DNA of 64,000 nucleotides from NCBI GenBank assembly GCA_963764505.1, contig CAVXSP010000001.1, positions 186,001 to 250,000 on the forward strand. The letters are read 5' to 3'. The number at the start of each line of letters is the position of its first letter. Within the stretch, counting starts at the first letter, position 1. This document shows positions 17,058-28,400 of this stretch, in pieces. The position numbers and the translations under genes are program-made. The DNA comes from CAVXSP01 sp963764505. Its GTDB lineage: Bacteria; Acidobacteriota; Vicinamibacteria; Vicinamibacterales; SCN-69-37. A model generated the notes under the pieces. The model searched no databases. It saw nothing but the letters and a program-made list of their open reading frames with translations, and was not told where the DNA came from.

Positions 17058-17602
17058 GCCTGCAGGGCGTGGCCCGACGCTACGCGGGCGCGCTCTTCGA
17101 CGTCGCCAGGAGGAACGGCAGCCTCGATCGCGTCGATGAACAGCTCGGCGCGTTCACGCACCTGCTCGAGGAGAGCGGCGAGCTGCGGCGCGTCTTCGAG
17201 ACGCCGGTCGTCGCGCCGGCCAAGAAGCGCGCGATTCTCGACGCCCTGCTCGAGCGGGCTCCGGAGATCGACGGCGAAGTCCGGCAGCTGCTGCGCATGC
17301 TGGCCGATCGCGATCGCCTGATGCTGGTCCGTGCCATCCTGGCGGTTTTCCACGAGCGGTTTCGCCAGCACCGGCACGTGCTGTCGGCCGAGATCATCAC
17401 GGCCGTGCCGCTCCCGGATTCGCAGCGGGCGTCGCTGACGGCCGCGCTCCGACGTGCGGCCGGGTCGGAGCTGACGGTCACCGAGAAAGTGGATCCCGGC
17501 ATTCTCGGCGGTGTCATCGCCCGGATCGGGAGCGTCGTCGTCGACGGGAGCGTCACGAGGCAGCTCGAACGGATGAAGCACCAGCTCCTGAAGGAGACGT
17601 GA
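17054..17602 (+). CDS. atpH: ATP synthase F1 subunit delta
   Basis: Subunit delta links the peripheral stalk to the top of the alpha-beta hexamer. The 182-residue product starts at GTG (17054) overlapping the previous stop, and opens SLQGVARRYAGALFDVAR, the typical N-terminal helix. The C-terminal part carries the signature VDPGILGGVIARIGSVVVDG (about 147-166) and ends with LERMKHQLLKE, as expected. Length and order are normal for an F-type operon. Confidence 0.94.
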   Translation: MSLQGVARRYAGALFDVARRNGSLDRVDEQLGAFTHLLEESGELRRVFETPVVAPAKKRAILDALLERAPEIDGEVRQLLRMLADRDRLMLVRAILAVFHERFRQHRHVLSAEIITAVPLPDSQRASLTAALRRAAGSELTVTEKVDPGILGGVIARIGSVVVDGSVTRQLERMKHQLLKET

Positions 17603-17649
17603 TCGAGGGATCCGAACGCGTCGAGCGAACGCCGGAGTCAGGAATCCAG

Positions 17650-19176
17650 ATGCACATCAACGCTGAAGAGATCTCCAAGATCATTCGGGACCAGATCGGC
17701 AACTACGCCGTCGACGTGGACGTTGCCGAGGTCGGCACCGTGGTGTCGGTCGGCGACGGCATCGCGCGGATTCACGGCGTCGAGCGCGCCATGGCGGGCG
17801 AGATGCTCGAGTTTCCGCACCAGTTGTTCGGGATTGCGCTGAACCTCGAAGAGGACAGCGTGGGCGCCGTGCTGCTGGGACGCTCGTCGGAGATCAAGGA
17901 AGGGGACACGGTCAAGCGGACGGGCCGCATCATCTCCGTGCCGGTCGGCGACGAGATGCTCGGCCGCGTGGTGGACGCCCTGGGCAATCCCATCGACGGC
18001 AGGGGGCCGATCGCCGCGACGCGGTTCATGCCGATCGAGCGGCTGGCGCCCGGCGTCGTCGATCGGTTGCCGGTCAAGGAGCCGCTGCAGACGGGGCTGA
18101 AGGCGATCGACGGGATGGTGCCGATCGGGCGGGGCCAGCGCGAGCTGATCATCGGCGACCGGCAGACCGGCAAGACCGCGGTCGCCGTCGACGCGATCAT
18201 CAATCAGAAGGGGCTGAACGTCGTCTGCATCTACAACGCGATCGGCCAGAAGCAGTCAACGGTCGCGCAGGTGGTCAAGACGCTGGACGAGGCCGGGGCG
18301 CTCGAGTACACGATCGTGGTGGCGGCCGGGGCCTCCGATCCGGCGCCGCTCCTCTATATCAGTCCGTACTCGGCGTGCACCATCGGCGAGTACTTCCGCG
18401 ATAGCGCCCGGCACGCGCTGTGCGTCTATGACGATCTCTCCAAGCACGCCCAGGCGTATCGCGAGATCTCGCTGCTGCTCCGCCGTCCGCCGGGCCGAGA
18501 AGCCTATCCAGGCGACGTCTTCTATCTGCATTCCCGTCTGCTCGAGCGCGCGGCCAAGCTGAACAAGGAGCTGGGCGGCGGCTCGCTGACCGCGTTGCCG
18601 ATCATCGAGACACAGGCGGGCGATCTCTCCGCGTACATCCCGACGAACGTGATCTCGATCACCGACGGGCAGATCTTCCTGGAGGCCGACCTGTTCAATC
18701 AGGGCGTCCGCCCCGCCATCAACGTGGGCAATTCTGTGTCGCGCGTCGGCGGAGCGGCGCAGATTCGTGCGATGCGGCAGGTCGCCGGCAGCCTCCGGCT
18801 CGACCTGGCGCAGTACCGCGAGCTGGCGGCCTTCGCGCAGTTCGGCAGCGATCTCGACCAAGCCACGCAGAAGCAGCTCAATCGCGGGCGGCGGCTGACC
18901 GAGATCCTCAAGCAGCCGCAGTACCGACCGCTGCCGGTCGAGAAGCAGGTGGCCATCATCTTCGCCGCGACGAACGGCTACCTCGACGCGGTTCCTGTCG
19001 AGCAGGTCCGGCAGTACGAGGAGTCGCTGTACAAGTTCTTCGACGGCCATCGGCCGGGCGTGCTGGCCGCGGTCGCGGAGAAGAAGATCCTCGACGACGA
19101 TCTCAAGGCGCGGCTGAAGGAGGCGCTGGAGGAGTTCGGGAAGGAGTTCGCGGCGGCCGCCCCGGCGGCGGCCTGA
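17650..19176 (+). CDS. atpA: ATP synthase F1 subunit alpha
   Basis: This is the non-catalytic nucleotide-binding subunit of the F1 hexamer. I preferred the ATG at 17650, which has AGGA just upstream and gives 508 residues; a GTG at 17599 overlapping the atpH stop would add 17 residues. The protein opens MHINAEEISKIIRDQI. The P-loop GDRQTGKTAVAVD lies near residue 170, and the family signature PAINVGNSVSRVGGAAQ near residue 355. The C-terminal helical domain is complete, ending in an alanine-rich tail. Confidence 0.97.
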   Translation: MHINAEEISKIIRDQIGNYAVDVDVAEVGTVVSVGDGIARIHGVERAMAGEMLEFPHQLFGIALNLEEDSVGAVLLGRSSEIKEGDTVKRTGRIISVPVGDEMLGRVVDALGNPIDGRGPIAATRFMPIERLAPGVVDRLPVKEPLQTGLKAIDGMVPIGRGQRELIIGDRQTGKTAVAVDAIINQKGLNVVCIYNAIGQKQSTVAQVVKTLDEAGALEYTIVVAAGASDPAPLLYISPYSACTIGEYFRDSARHALCVYDDLSKHAQAYREISLLLRRPPGREAYPGDVFYLHSRLLERAAKLNKELGGGSLTALPIIETQAGDLSAYIPTNVISITDGQIFLEADLFNQGVRPAINVGNSVSRVGGAAQIRAMRQVAGSLRLDLAQYRELAAFAQFGSDLDQATQKQLNRGRRLTEILKQPQYRPLPVEKQVAIIFAATNGYLDAVPVEQVRQYEESLYKFFDGHRPGVLAAVAEKKILDDDLKARLKEALEEFGKEFAAAAPAAA

Positions 19177-19195
19177 GGACGCCCGGGTCCCGGTC

Positions 19196-19237
19196 TCTGG
19201 CTTCTGGCTTCTGGCTTCTGGCTTCTGGCTTCTGGCT
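19196..19237. repeat. Six perfect tandem copies of the heptamer TCTGGCT
   Basis: The 79-bp gap between atpA and atpG contains six consecutive identical TCTGGCT units (42 bp). The repeat ends 18 bp before the atpG start, so copy-number changes would alter spacing upstream of its ribosome-binding region. Slippage-prone heptamers of this kind are out of place in an otherwise compact operon. Confidence 0.95.
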
Positions 19238-19255
19238 TGACGGAGTTTCAACCAC

Positions 19256-20137
19256 GTGCCCTCACTCATTGACATGCGGCGGCGCATCCGCGCGGTGAAG
19301 TCGACGCAGCAGATCACGAAGGCGATGAAGATGGTCGCCGCCTCGAAGCTGCGAAGGGCCCAGGACCGCGTCATCGCCGCGAGGCCTTTCGCCCGCGAGG
19401 CCCGGCGGGTGCTCGCCAGCATCGCATCGCGGGTCGAGGACAAGGTGCATCCGCTCCTGCTGCCGGGAACGGCGGGCGCACCGACGCTGCTGATCGTGAT
19501 CGCTGCGGACCGGGGCTTGTGCGGCAGCTTCAACACGAACGTCGTCAAGGCCGTTGGCCAGTACCTCCGGGAGCACCCGCGCGAGCACGTGACGCTGGGG
19601 CTGGTGGGACGAAAGAGCCGTGAGATGCTCGGCCGCCGCGGTCTGCCCGTGCGCTTCGAGTACGTGAACCTGCCGCGGGTGATCCACTTCGCCGACGCGG
19701 AGGCGATCGCGGCGCCGGCGATCGCGGACTTCGTGGGCGGCAAGCTCGGGAGCGTCCAGCTCGTCTACAACGAGTTCAGATCCGTGATGCAGCAGCGGGT
19801 GGTGATCGAGCCCCTGCTGCCGCTTCCGGAGATCCCGCCGGCCGCGCCGGAGACGATCGAGGGATCGTCGGCGCCGCCCGCGGTGGACTATCTGTACGAG
19901 CCGTCGGCCGACCGGATCTTCGAGGGCCTGCTCGGGCAACTGGTGCTCGCGCAGGTCCTGCGCGCGCTGGTCGAGTCGACCGCCGCGTTCTACGCCGCGC
20001 AGATGACCGCGATGGACGCCGCGACGCGCAACTCGGCCGATATGCTCGACAGTTTGACGCTATACATGAACAAGATCCGTCAGGCGGCGATCACACGCGA
20101 GATCATCGAGGTCGTCTCCGGCGCGCAGGCGCTCTAG
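19256..20137 (+). CDS. atpG: ATP synthase F1 subunit gamma
   Basis: Gamma is the rotating central shaft of F1. The 293-residue protein starts at GTG (19256) and opens PSLIDMRRRIRAVKSTQQIT followed by KAMKMVAASKLRRAQ, the highly conserved N-terminal helix. The C-terminal helix (RNSADMLDSLTLYMNKIRQA, then AITREIIEVVSGAQAL) is also strongly conserved. The middle Rossmann-like domain includes ADRGLCGSFNTNV. The start lies 18 bp after the heptamer repeat, and no strong Shine-Dalgarno site is visible. atpD follows 35 bp downstream. Confidence 0.96.
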   Translation: MPSLIDMRRRIRAVKSTQQITKAMKMVAASKLRRAQDRVIAARPFAREARRVLASIASRVEDKVHPLLLPGTAGAPTLLIVIAADRGLCGSFNTNVVKAVGQYLREHPREHVTLGLVGRKSREMLGRRGLPVRFEYVNLPRVIHFADAEAIAAPAIADFVGGKLGSVQLVYNEFRSVMQQRVVIEPLLPLPEIPPAAPETIEGSSAPPAVDYLYEPSADRIFEGLLGQLVLAQVLRALVESTAAFYAAQMTAMDAATRNSADMLDSLTLYMNKIRQAAITREIIEVVSGAQAL

Positions 20138-20172
20138 ACGGCACCGCCGTTCATCCGGAAGACACGGGAGCC

Positions 20173-21621
<1,449 letters not shown>

Positions 21622-21648
21622 CCCGCTGCCGACGAATCGGATTCGACC

Positions 21649-22077
21649 ATGGCACTTCCCAGACACCTCCGCCTCGAATTCGTCACGCCCGAGCGCGCCA
21701 TCGTGCACGAGGACGTGGACGAGGTCGAGATCCCGGGCGAGGAGGGCTACTTCGGCGTCCTGCCCGGGCACGCCGCCCTGCTCGCCGCGCTGCGCACGGG
21801 CGTGCTGTGGTACCGCAAGGGCGCCGATAAGACCTTCGCGTTCGTCGACGGAGGCTTCGCCGAGGTGCTGCCGGATCGGGTCACGATTCTCGCGCAGGTC
21901 GCCGAGCGCGCCGAAGAGATCGACGTGCAGCGCGCCGAGGCGGCCAGGCGGCGCGCCGAGGAGTCGCTCGCGCGGCCCACGACGGAGATCGACTACGAGC
22001 GCGCGCGCATCGCCCTGCTCCGGGCCCTGGTGCGCCTGCAGGTGTCGCGCCACGTTCGACCTCGCGTTCAGCCCTGA
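21649..22077 (+). CDS. atpC: ATP synthase F1 subunit epsilon
   Basis: Epsilon sits at the foot of the central stalk and restrains ATP hydrolysis. The 142-residue product has the N-terminal beta-sandwich with LRLEFVTPERAIVHEDVDEV and GEEGYFGVLPGHAALLAAL, and a C-terminal two-helix region rich in Ala, Arg and Glu. It is the last ATP synthase gene of the cluster. Subunits a (atpB) and c (atpE) are not in this window and must lie elsewhere. The PP2C gene begins 7 bp downstream. Confidence 0.95.
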   Translation: MALPRHLRLEFVTPERAIVHEDVDEVEIPGEEGYFGVLPGHAALLAALRTGVLWYRKGADKTFAFVDGGFAEVLPDRVTILAQVAERAEEIDVQRAEAARRRAEESLARPTTEIDYERARIALLRALVRLQVSRHVRPRVQP

Positions 22078-22083
22078 TTCCAG

Positions 22084-22854
22084 ATGTCACAGGTGTCCTC
22101 GGCCGCTGCCAGCCACCCGGGCCTGCGCCGGGCGGGCAACGAGGACGCCTTCTGCCGCTGCCCCGACCTCGGGCTCTACGTGGTCGCCGACGGGATGGGC
22201 GGCCACGCCGCCGGCGAGGTCGCGTCGCGGATGGCCGTGGACGCCATCGAGGGTTTCATTGGCGAGACGCGCGACGCCGACCCGGGCCGGGTCTGGCCCG
22301 TGCCGTACGACCCGTCGCTCGGCGAGAACGGCAATCGGCTGAAGGCCGCCTTCCGGCTGGCCAACCAGCGGCTGGACGCCGCGATGGCCGCCGATCAGCG
22401 CCTGCGCGGCATGGCGACCACCGCGGCCGCCGTGCTCCTCGGCACGGACACCCCGATGGTCGCGCACGTCGGCGACAGCCGCGTCTATCGCTGGCGGGGG
22501 GACCGGCTCGCCGTGCTGACGGCGGACCATTCGTGGGTCGGCGAGCAGGTGCGGGCGGGCATGCTGAGCGATGCCGATGCGCAGCACCATCCGTGGCGCA
22601 ACGTGGTCACCCGCGCGATCGGGGGAGGGGCCGATCCAGAGGTGGAGGTCGCGCCGCTCGACATCATGGCGGGCGACCGCCTGCTGCTCTGCTCCGACGG
22701 GCTCTCGGCCGTGGTGCCGCACGACCGGCTCGAGGCGCTCTGCCGCGAGGGGCAGCCGCTGCAGGCGACGTGCGACGCGCTCGTCAAGGCTGCGAACGAT
22801 GCGGGCGGCCCCGACAACGTGACCGTGCTGCTGATCCAGATCGATGTGGCATAA
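22084..22854 (+). CDS. PP2C-family serine/threonine phosphatase
   Basis: This is a metal-dependent protein phosphatase of the PPM family. The 256-residue protein keeps the metal-binding signatures: RRAGNEDAF (motif 1), LYVVADGMGGHAAGEVAS (motif 2), HVGDSRVYRW and LLLCSDGLS, and near the end the GGPDNVTVLLIQ motif. There is no extra sensor or membrane domain, so it is a stand-alone cytoplasmic PrpC/Stp-like enzyme. No partner kinase is encoded nearby. It lies 7 bp after atpC and overlaps the ABC permease start by 11 bp, so the transcript may continue across the two functions. The target is unknown. Confidence 0.92.
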   Translation: MSQVSSAAASHPGLRRAGNEDAFCRCPDLGLYVVADGMGGHAAGEVASRMAVDAIEGFIGETRDADPGRVWPVPYDPSLGENGNRLKAAFRLANQRLDAAMAADQRLRGMATTAAAVLLGTDTPMVAHVGDSRVYRWRGDRLAVLTADHSWVGEQVRAGMLSDADAQHHPWRNVVTRAIGGGADPEVEVAPLDIMAGDRLLLCSDGLSAVVPHDRLEALCREGQPLQATCDALVKAANDAGGPDNVTVLLIQIDVA

Positions 22855-23656
22855 CCTGGCGCAGCTCGGTCGCTATCGGGGGCTGATCCAGAGCCTCGTG
22901 GCGCGCGAGCTGAAGGCGCGCTATCGGGGGTCCGTCCTCGGCTTCTTCTGGTCGTTCGTCAACCCGCTGCTTCTGCTGTCGGTGTACTCGTTCGTCTTCG
23001 CGAAGATCATGCCGAACACGCAGAAGGAGACGACGCCCTTTGCCGTGTTCATGTTCTGCGGCCTGCTGCCGTGGACGTGGTTCAGCGCATCCCTCATGGA
23101 CGCTTCGGGCGCGCTGATCGCGGGCGGCAACCTCATCAAGAAGGTCCTGTTCCCGGCCGAGGTACTGCCGGTCGTGAGCGTGCTGGCGAATCTGGTGCAC
23201 TTCGCGCTCGGCCTGCTGATCCTCGCCGGCTTCATGATCTTCTACCAGCACTTCCCGGACTGGTACGAGCTGTGGTGGTTTCCGGTCATCGTGCTCGTGC
23301 AGCTCGTGTTCACGCTGGGACTGGCGCTGCTGCTCGCGGCGTTGACGGTGCATTTTCGCGACATTCGCGACCTGCTCGCGAACGTGTTGACGCTGTGGTT
23401 CTTCGCCACGCCAATCATCTACTTCTACCGGATGGACACGGTGCGCGACTTCTACTGGATGTTCCGGTTGAACCCGTTCTATCACCTGGCGGTCTCGTAC
23501 CAGGAAATCCTGTTCTTCCATCCGGCGGTGCCCGGGGCGCCGTCCTTCGGCCATCGGGCATCCCTGCTCTATCTCGGCGTGGCCTCGGTGGGCCTGTTCC
23601 TGGCGGGGTACTGGGTCTTCGACCGGTTGCGCGACTCGTTCGCGGAGGTCGTATGA
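22844..23656 (+). CDS. ABC-2 type polysaccharide export permease (Wzm-like)
   Basis: This is the membrane subunit of an ABC exporter for O-antigen, capsule or teichoic-acid-like polymers. The 270-residue protein begins MWHNLAQLGRYRGLIQSLVA, has the typical LKARYRGSVLGFFWSFVNPL motif before the first membrane helix, and about six predicted membrane segments. The TPIIYFYRM and NPFYHLAVSYQEILF patterns are typical of the family. The stop overlaps the ATG of the ATPase gene (23653-23656), so both are coupled. Inner-membrane location is inferred from hydrophobicity. Confidence 0.92.
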   Translation: MWHNLAQLGRYRGLIQSLVARELKARYRGSVLGFFWSFVNPLLLLSVYSFVFAKIMPNTQKETTPFAVFMFCGLLPWTWFSASLMDASGALIAGGNLIKKVLFPAEVLPVVSVLANLVHFALGLLILAGFMIFYQHFPDWYELWWFPVIVLVQLVFTLGLALLLAALTVHFRDIRDLLANVLTLWFFATPIIYFYRMDTVRDFYWMFRLNPFYHLAVSYQEILFFHPAVPGAPSFGHRASLLYLGVASVGLFLAGYWVFDRLRDSFAEVV

Positions 23657-24972
23657 CGACGGCCATCCAGCTGGACCGCGTGACGAAGATCTACCGCCGG
23701 TACGGCGGACGCCACTTCTCGACGCTCAAGAGCGCGCTCCTGCAGCGCAGCATCCTGCGCGACCTGCGGCCGAACGAGACGTTCCCGGCGCTGCAGGACG
23801 TCTCGTTCCGCGTGGCCCAGGGCGCGACGTTCGGCGTCGTCGGCCGGAACGGCTCCGGCAAGAGCACGGCCCTGAAGCTGGTCGCGGGCATCACGAAGCC
23901 GACGAGCGGCAGGGTCCGCGTGGAGGGACGCATCTCCGCGCTGATCGAGCTCGGGGCGGGCTTTCATCCGGAGATCTCCGGCCGCGAGAACGTCTTCATC
24001 AACGGCATCATGCTCGGCTTGACGAAGCGGGAGATCCAGCGGCGCTTCGACGAGATCGTCGACTTCGCCGAGATCCGGGAGTTCATCGACGCGCCGGTGA
24101 AGACGTATTCCTCGGGCATGTACATGCGGCTGGGGTTCGCCGTCGCGATTCATGTGGATCCGGACGTCCTGCTGGTCGACGAGGTGCTGGCGGTCGGCGA
24201 CGAGGGCTTCACCCACAAGTGCCTCGACAAGTTCGCCGAGTTCAAGCGCCGCAACAAGACGATCCTGCTCGTCACGCACTCGCTCGGTCTCGTCGAGCGG
24301 TTCTGCGACGAAGCCGTATGGCTCGACAGCGGGCGGAAGCGCGCCGAAGGCGACCCGAAGCGCGTCATCGGCGCCTACGTGATCGACGTCGAGCGTCAGG
24401 AGGAGCAGTTCCTCGCGTCGACCGACGCGAAGGCCGCCGAGGCGGTACACGGCGTCGTTCCGTCCGCCTCCCAGCCGGTGGAGGCCGTCGAGGTGGCTGC
24501 CGACATGTTCCAGGCGGGAGAAGGGCGCTGGGGATCGGGCGGCGTCGAGATCACCGGCGTCACGTTCGCGAACGAGCTCGACGAGCCCACGCACGTATTT
24601 CACTCCGGCGAAGCGCTCAGCCTCCGGCTGAAGGTGCGCGCCGAGCGCGAGGTGCACGACTTCGTGTTCGGGTTCGGCATCTTCAACGCCGAAGGCGTCT
24701 GCGTCTACGGGACGAATACGGACATCGAGGAGCGCCAGTCGGAGTCGCTGAAGGGCGAGGCGGAGGTGACCCTCGCCATCGACGCCCTGGATCTGGTGGA
24801 GGGCACCTACAAGCTGGACGTGGCCGTGCACAAGCGCGACGGCGCGCCGTACGACTACCACCGGCTCCTCTATACGTTCCGGGTGAAGTCGCGACTGAAG
24901 GACATCGGCATCTATCGTCCGCACCACCGGTGGGAGTTCTCCGACAACGTGCGGTTCAAGATGCGGGCCTAG
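23653..24972 (+). CDS. ABC polysaccharide exporter ATPase with C-terminal sugar-binding domain (Wzt-like)
   Basis: This is the ATPase of the Wzm/Wzt-type exporter. The 439-residue protein has an ABC domain (about 1-245) with Walker A VVGRNGSGKSTALKL near residue 60, signature YSSGMYMRLGFAVAIHVDPD near 156, Walker B VLLVDEVLAVGDE and the switch histidine in VTHS. A C-terminal domain (about 290-435) resembles the Wzt carbohydrate-binding domain, with HVFHSGEALSLRLKV and DFVFGFGIFNAEGVCVYGTN. Such domains recognise the terminal cap of the polymer chain. No polymer-synthesis genes follow, so the substrate is unknown. Confidence 0.93.
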   Translation: MTTAIQLDRVTKIYRRYGGRHFSTLKSALLQRSILRDLRPNETFPALQDVSFRVAQGATFGVVGRNGSGKSTALKLVAGITKPTSGRVRVEGRISALIELGAGFHPEISGRENVFINGIMLGLTKREIQRRFDEIVDFAEIREFIDAPVKTYSSGMYMRLGFAVAIHVDPDVLLVDEVLAVGDEGFTHKCLDKFAEFKRRNKTILLVTHSLGLVERFCDEAVWLDSGRKRAEGDPKRVIGAYVIDVERQEEQFLASTDAKAAEAVHGVVPSASQPVEAVEVAADMFQAGEGRWGSGGVEITGVTFANELDEPTHVFHSGEALSLRLKVRAEREVHDFVFGFGIFNAEGVCVYGTNTDIEERQSESLKGEAEVTLAIDALDLVEGTYKLDVAVHKRDGAPYDYHRLLYTFRVKSRLKDIGIYRPHHRWEFSDNVRFKMRA

Positions 24973-24995
24973 CCGCCGGACTCCGGGAACCGTCC

Positions 24996-25469
24996 ATGCC
25001 CGTGCTCTCCCTTGACCAGGCCGCCGCGTTCGCCGGGTCGCTCCACCGCGAAGGCCGGCGCGTCGTGTTCACCAACGGCGTATTCGATCTCCTCCATCCG
25101 GGCCACGTGAGGTACCTGCGCGCGGCGAGGGCGGAGGGCGACGCGCTGATCGTCGGTGTGAACTCGGACCGATCCGTCCGGGCCAACAAGGGTCCCTCGA
25201 GGCCCGTCACGCCGGAACAGGAGCGCGCCGAGATGCTCGCCGCGCTCGCGTGCGTCGACGCTGCCGTCCTGTTCGACGAGGACACGCCCGACCCGATCGT
25301 GCGCCGTCTGCAGCCGGACGTCCTGGTGAAGGGCGCCGACTGGGCCGCCGACGCGATCGTCGGGCGCGACACGGTCGAGGCGCGAGGCGGACGCGTCGTG
25401 CGCGTGCCGATCGAGCGCGGCTGGTCCACCTCTGCGATCATTGAGAGAGTGAAGACCGCCACGGGCTGA
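24996..25469 (+). CDS. rfaE2: D-glycero-beta-D-manno-heptose 1-phosphate adenylyltransferase
   Basis: This is a nucleotidyltransferase making ADP-heptose for lipopolysaccharide core. The 157-residue protein is the stand-alone equivalent of the C-terminal half of HldE. It contains the cytidylyltransferase motif FTNGVFDLLHPGHVRYL (about 24-40, with the HxGH histidines), the SDRSVRANKG motif and the C-terminal GWSTSAIIERV. It lies 23 bp after the polysaccharide exporter ATPase, supporting a role in surface glycans. The kinase half (rfaE1) is not in the window. A sister nucleotidyltransferase activity cannot be excluded from sequence alone. Confidence 0.9.
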   Translation: MPVLSLDQAAAFAGSLHREGRRVVFTNGVFDLLHPGHVRYLRAARAEGDALIVGVNSDRSVRANKGPSRPVTPEQERAEMLAALACVDAAVLFDEDTPDPIVRRLQPDVLVKGADWAADAIVGRDTVEARGGRVVRVPIERGWSTSAIIERVKTATG

Positions 25470-25493
25470 GCGCGCCACGATCCCTCCTCGACC

Positions 25494-28400
25494 ATGCTGC
25501 AGACTTCCTCCTCTCTCGCCTTCCGCTCCCTGCTGAAGACGGCGGCCGCGGCGTCGGGACTCGCGCGGCCCGCGCCGCGCCTGACGGGCCCGACGCCGCC
25601 CGCCGCGGCTCTGCACGCCGCCCTCGTCGCGCAGGACGCCCCGACGTTCCTGGTCGTGCCGACCGACGCCGACGTCGAACGGCTGGCGGGTGACGCGCGT
25701 TTCTTCCTGTCAGCCCTGCAGGGCCTCTCGCCGCGGGAGGCCGCCGAGCTGGTGCTGCCGTTCCCGTCGCAGGAAGTCGACCCCTATCGCGGCCTGACGC
25801 CGCACTTCGAAGTCGCCTCGGCGCGGGCGCAGGCGCTCGTCGGGCTCGCGTCGAAGCGCGTGCGGCTCGTCGTCGCCTCGGCGCGCGCCCTGCTGCCGCG
25901 CCTGAGCGACCCGGCTCGACTGGCGGCCACGTCGCTGACGCTCCGGCCCGGGTCCGAAATCCCGCCGCAGGAACTGGCCGAGCGCCTGGCGCTGGCCGGC
26001 TTCTCCCCCGAGGATCCGGTCGACGAGCACGGCGAGTTCTGCGTACGCGGCGGGGTCGTCGACCTGTTCCCGGCGTCGGAAGCGGAGCCCGTGCGGCTGG
26101 AGTTCATTGGCGACGTCGTCGACTCGATTCGCCGCTACGACGCCGCCACCCAGCGTTCCCTCGCCGCGCTCGATGCCGTGGTCGTCGGCCCGCAGCGCGA
26201 GCTGCTGCCCGATGGCGAGTCGCCCGACGACGGCGCCACTCTCGACCGCCGGGCGACCGTCATCGACTACGTCCGGGCGGCCGGCGCCGCGCTCGTCGTC
26301 CTCGAGCCCGACGACGTGGAGGACCGCGGCCGGTCTCTGGACCAGCAATGGCGCGCGAGCGCGGCGGAGGTGGAGGCGCGCGGCCGTCGCGCGGCCCCGT
26401 TCGATCAGAATCGCCGTCGGCTGGGATCAGCAGTCCGCGTGGCTCGCGACCGGCCGTCGGATCGGCCAGCTCGAGATCGACGAGCCGGGCGAGGCGCGCA
26501 GCGTCCACGTGGCGTGCGCGCCGAGTCTCGAATACCACGGACGGATCGCCGATTGGGTCGGGGAGGTCCGTCAGTCCAGGGATCGTGGCGAGGTGACCGT
26601 GTTCGTCGCTGCGACCCCCGGGCGCGCCGAACGGACCATCGAGCTGCTGGCCGACTACGACGTTCGCGCCCGCTCGGTGGCCGAGGCGGACGACCTCGCG
26701 AACACCCCGGTGCTCGTGACCACGGGAGTGCTCTCGCGTGGCTTCCATCTGCCGGGGGGCAAGCTTCGGATCTTCGCCGAGACGGATCTGTTCGAAGAGG
26801 ATCGGCGGTCGCACGAGCGGCGCCGGTCGGCGGCGCGGTCGTTCGTCTCCGAGTTCCGGGACCTGAAGGTCGGCGACCTGGTGGTCCACGTCGACAGCGG
26901 CATCGGCCGGTTCGTCGGTCTCAAGAAGCTGTCGACCGGGGGCGCCGAGCAGGAGTTCATGGAGCTCCGCTACGCCGACGAAGACAAGCTCTTCGTGCCG
27001 CTCGAGCGGCTGGACCTCGTACAGAAGTACACCGGCGGGGCGAATCCCGCGCTCGACAAGCTTGGCGGGACGAGCTGGGAGAAGGCCAAGGCGCGCGTCC
27101 GGAAGGCCATGCGCGACATGGCGGAGGAGCTGCTCAAGCTGTACGCGGCGCGCAAGGCAGTGGCCGGACACGGCTTCAGCCCCGACAGCCATTGGCACCA
27201 GGAGTTCGCGGACGCGTTCGAGTACGACCTGACGCCGGACCAGCAGTCCGCCATCCGGGACATCGCGCGCGACATGGAGTCGCCGACGCCGATGGACCGC
27301 CTCCTGTGCGGCGACGTCGGATACGGCAAGACGGAAGTCGCCATGCGCGCGGCGTTCAAGGCCGTCATGGACGGCAAGCAGGTCGCGTTCCTGGCGCCCA
27401 CGACGGTGCTGGCGTTCCAGCACGCGCGGACGCTGCGCGAACGCTTCGCGGGCTTTCCCGTACGCATCGACATGATCAGCCGGTTCCGCTCGAAGCCCGA
27501 ACAGAAGGCGGTGCTCGACGATCTCGCCGCGGGCCGCGTCGACATCATCGTCGGCACGCACCGCCTCCTGTCCAAGGACGTCGTCTTTCGTGATCTCGGC
27601 CTGCTCGTCGTCGACGAGGAGCAGCGGTTCGGCGTCGCTCACAAGGAGCGGATCAAGCAGCTCCGCAAGAAAGTGGACGTGCTGACGATGACGGCGACGC
27701 CGATTCCGCGGACGCTGAACATGTCGCTGGCGGGGATTCGGGACATGTCCGTCATCGAAACGCCCCCGCGGGACCGGCTGTCCATCCAGACGCACGTCGT
27801 GCGATTCGAGCCCGACGTCATCGCGCGAGCCATCCGGACCGAGCTCGAGCGGGGCGGCCAGGTCTATCTCGTTCACAACCGGATCGAGTCGATCCATTCG
27901 ATTGCGAGCCTCGTCACCCGGCTGGTGCCCGAGGCGCGCATCGCGGTCGCCCACGGGCAGTCCGGCGAGTCGGAGCTCGAGCGGATCATGATCGATTTCG
28001 TCGCGCACAAGTTCGACGTCCTCGTCGCCACGACCATCGTCGAGAACGGGCTCGACATTCCGAACGCCAACACGATCGTCATCAACCGGGCCGACCGCTA
28101 CGGGCTGGCGCAGCTCTATCAGCTTCGCGGCCGCGTCGGCCGGTCGGACCGGCGCGCGTACGCCTACCTCCTGATTCCCGCCGAACAGATGCTGTCGGCG
28201 GTCGCGCGCCGGCGGCTCGCCGCGATCCGGGAGTTCAGCGACCTCGGCAGCGGCTTCCGCATCGCCGCCCTCGATTCTCGAGATCCGCGGCGCCGGCAAC
28301 CTGCTCGGCGGCGAACAGAGCGGCCACATCGAGGCCGTCGGGTTCGATACGTACGTGAAGCTCCTCGACGAGACCATCCGCGAGCTGAAGGGCGAGGAGC

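Noticed and set aside
19196..19237. CRISPR-like repeat array
   Set aside because: Seven-base units directly adjacent with no spacers are a microsatellite-type tandem repeat.
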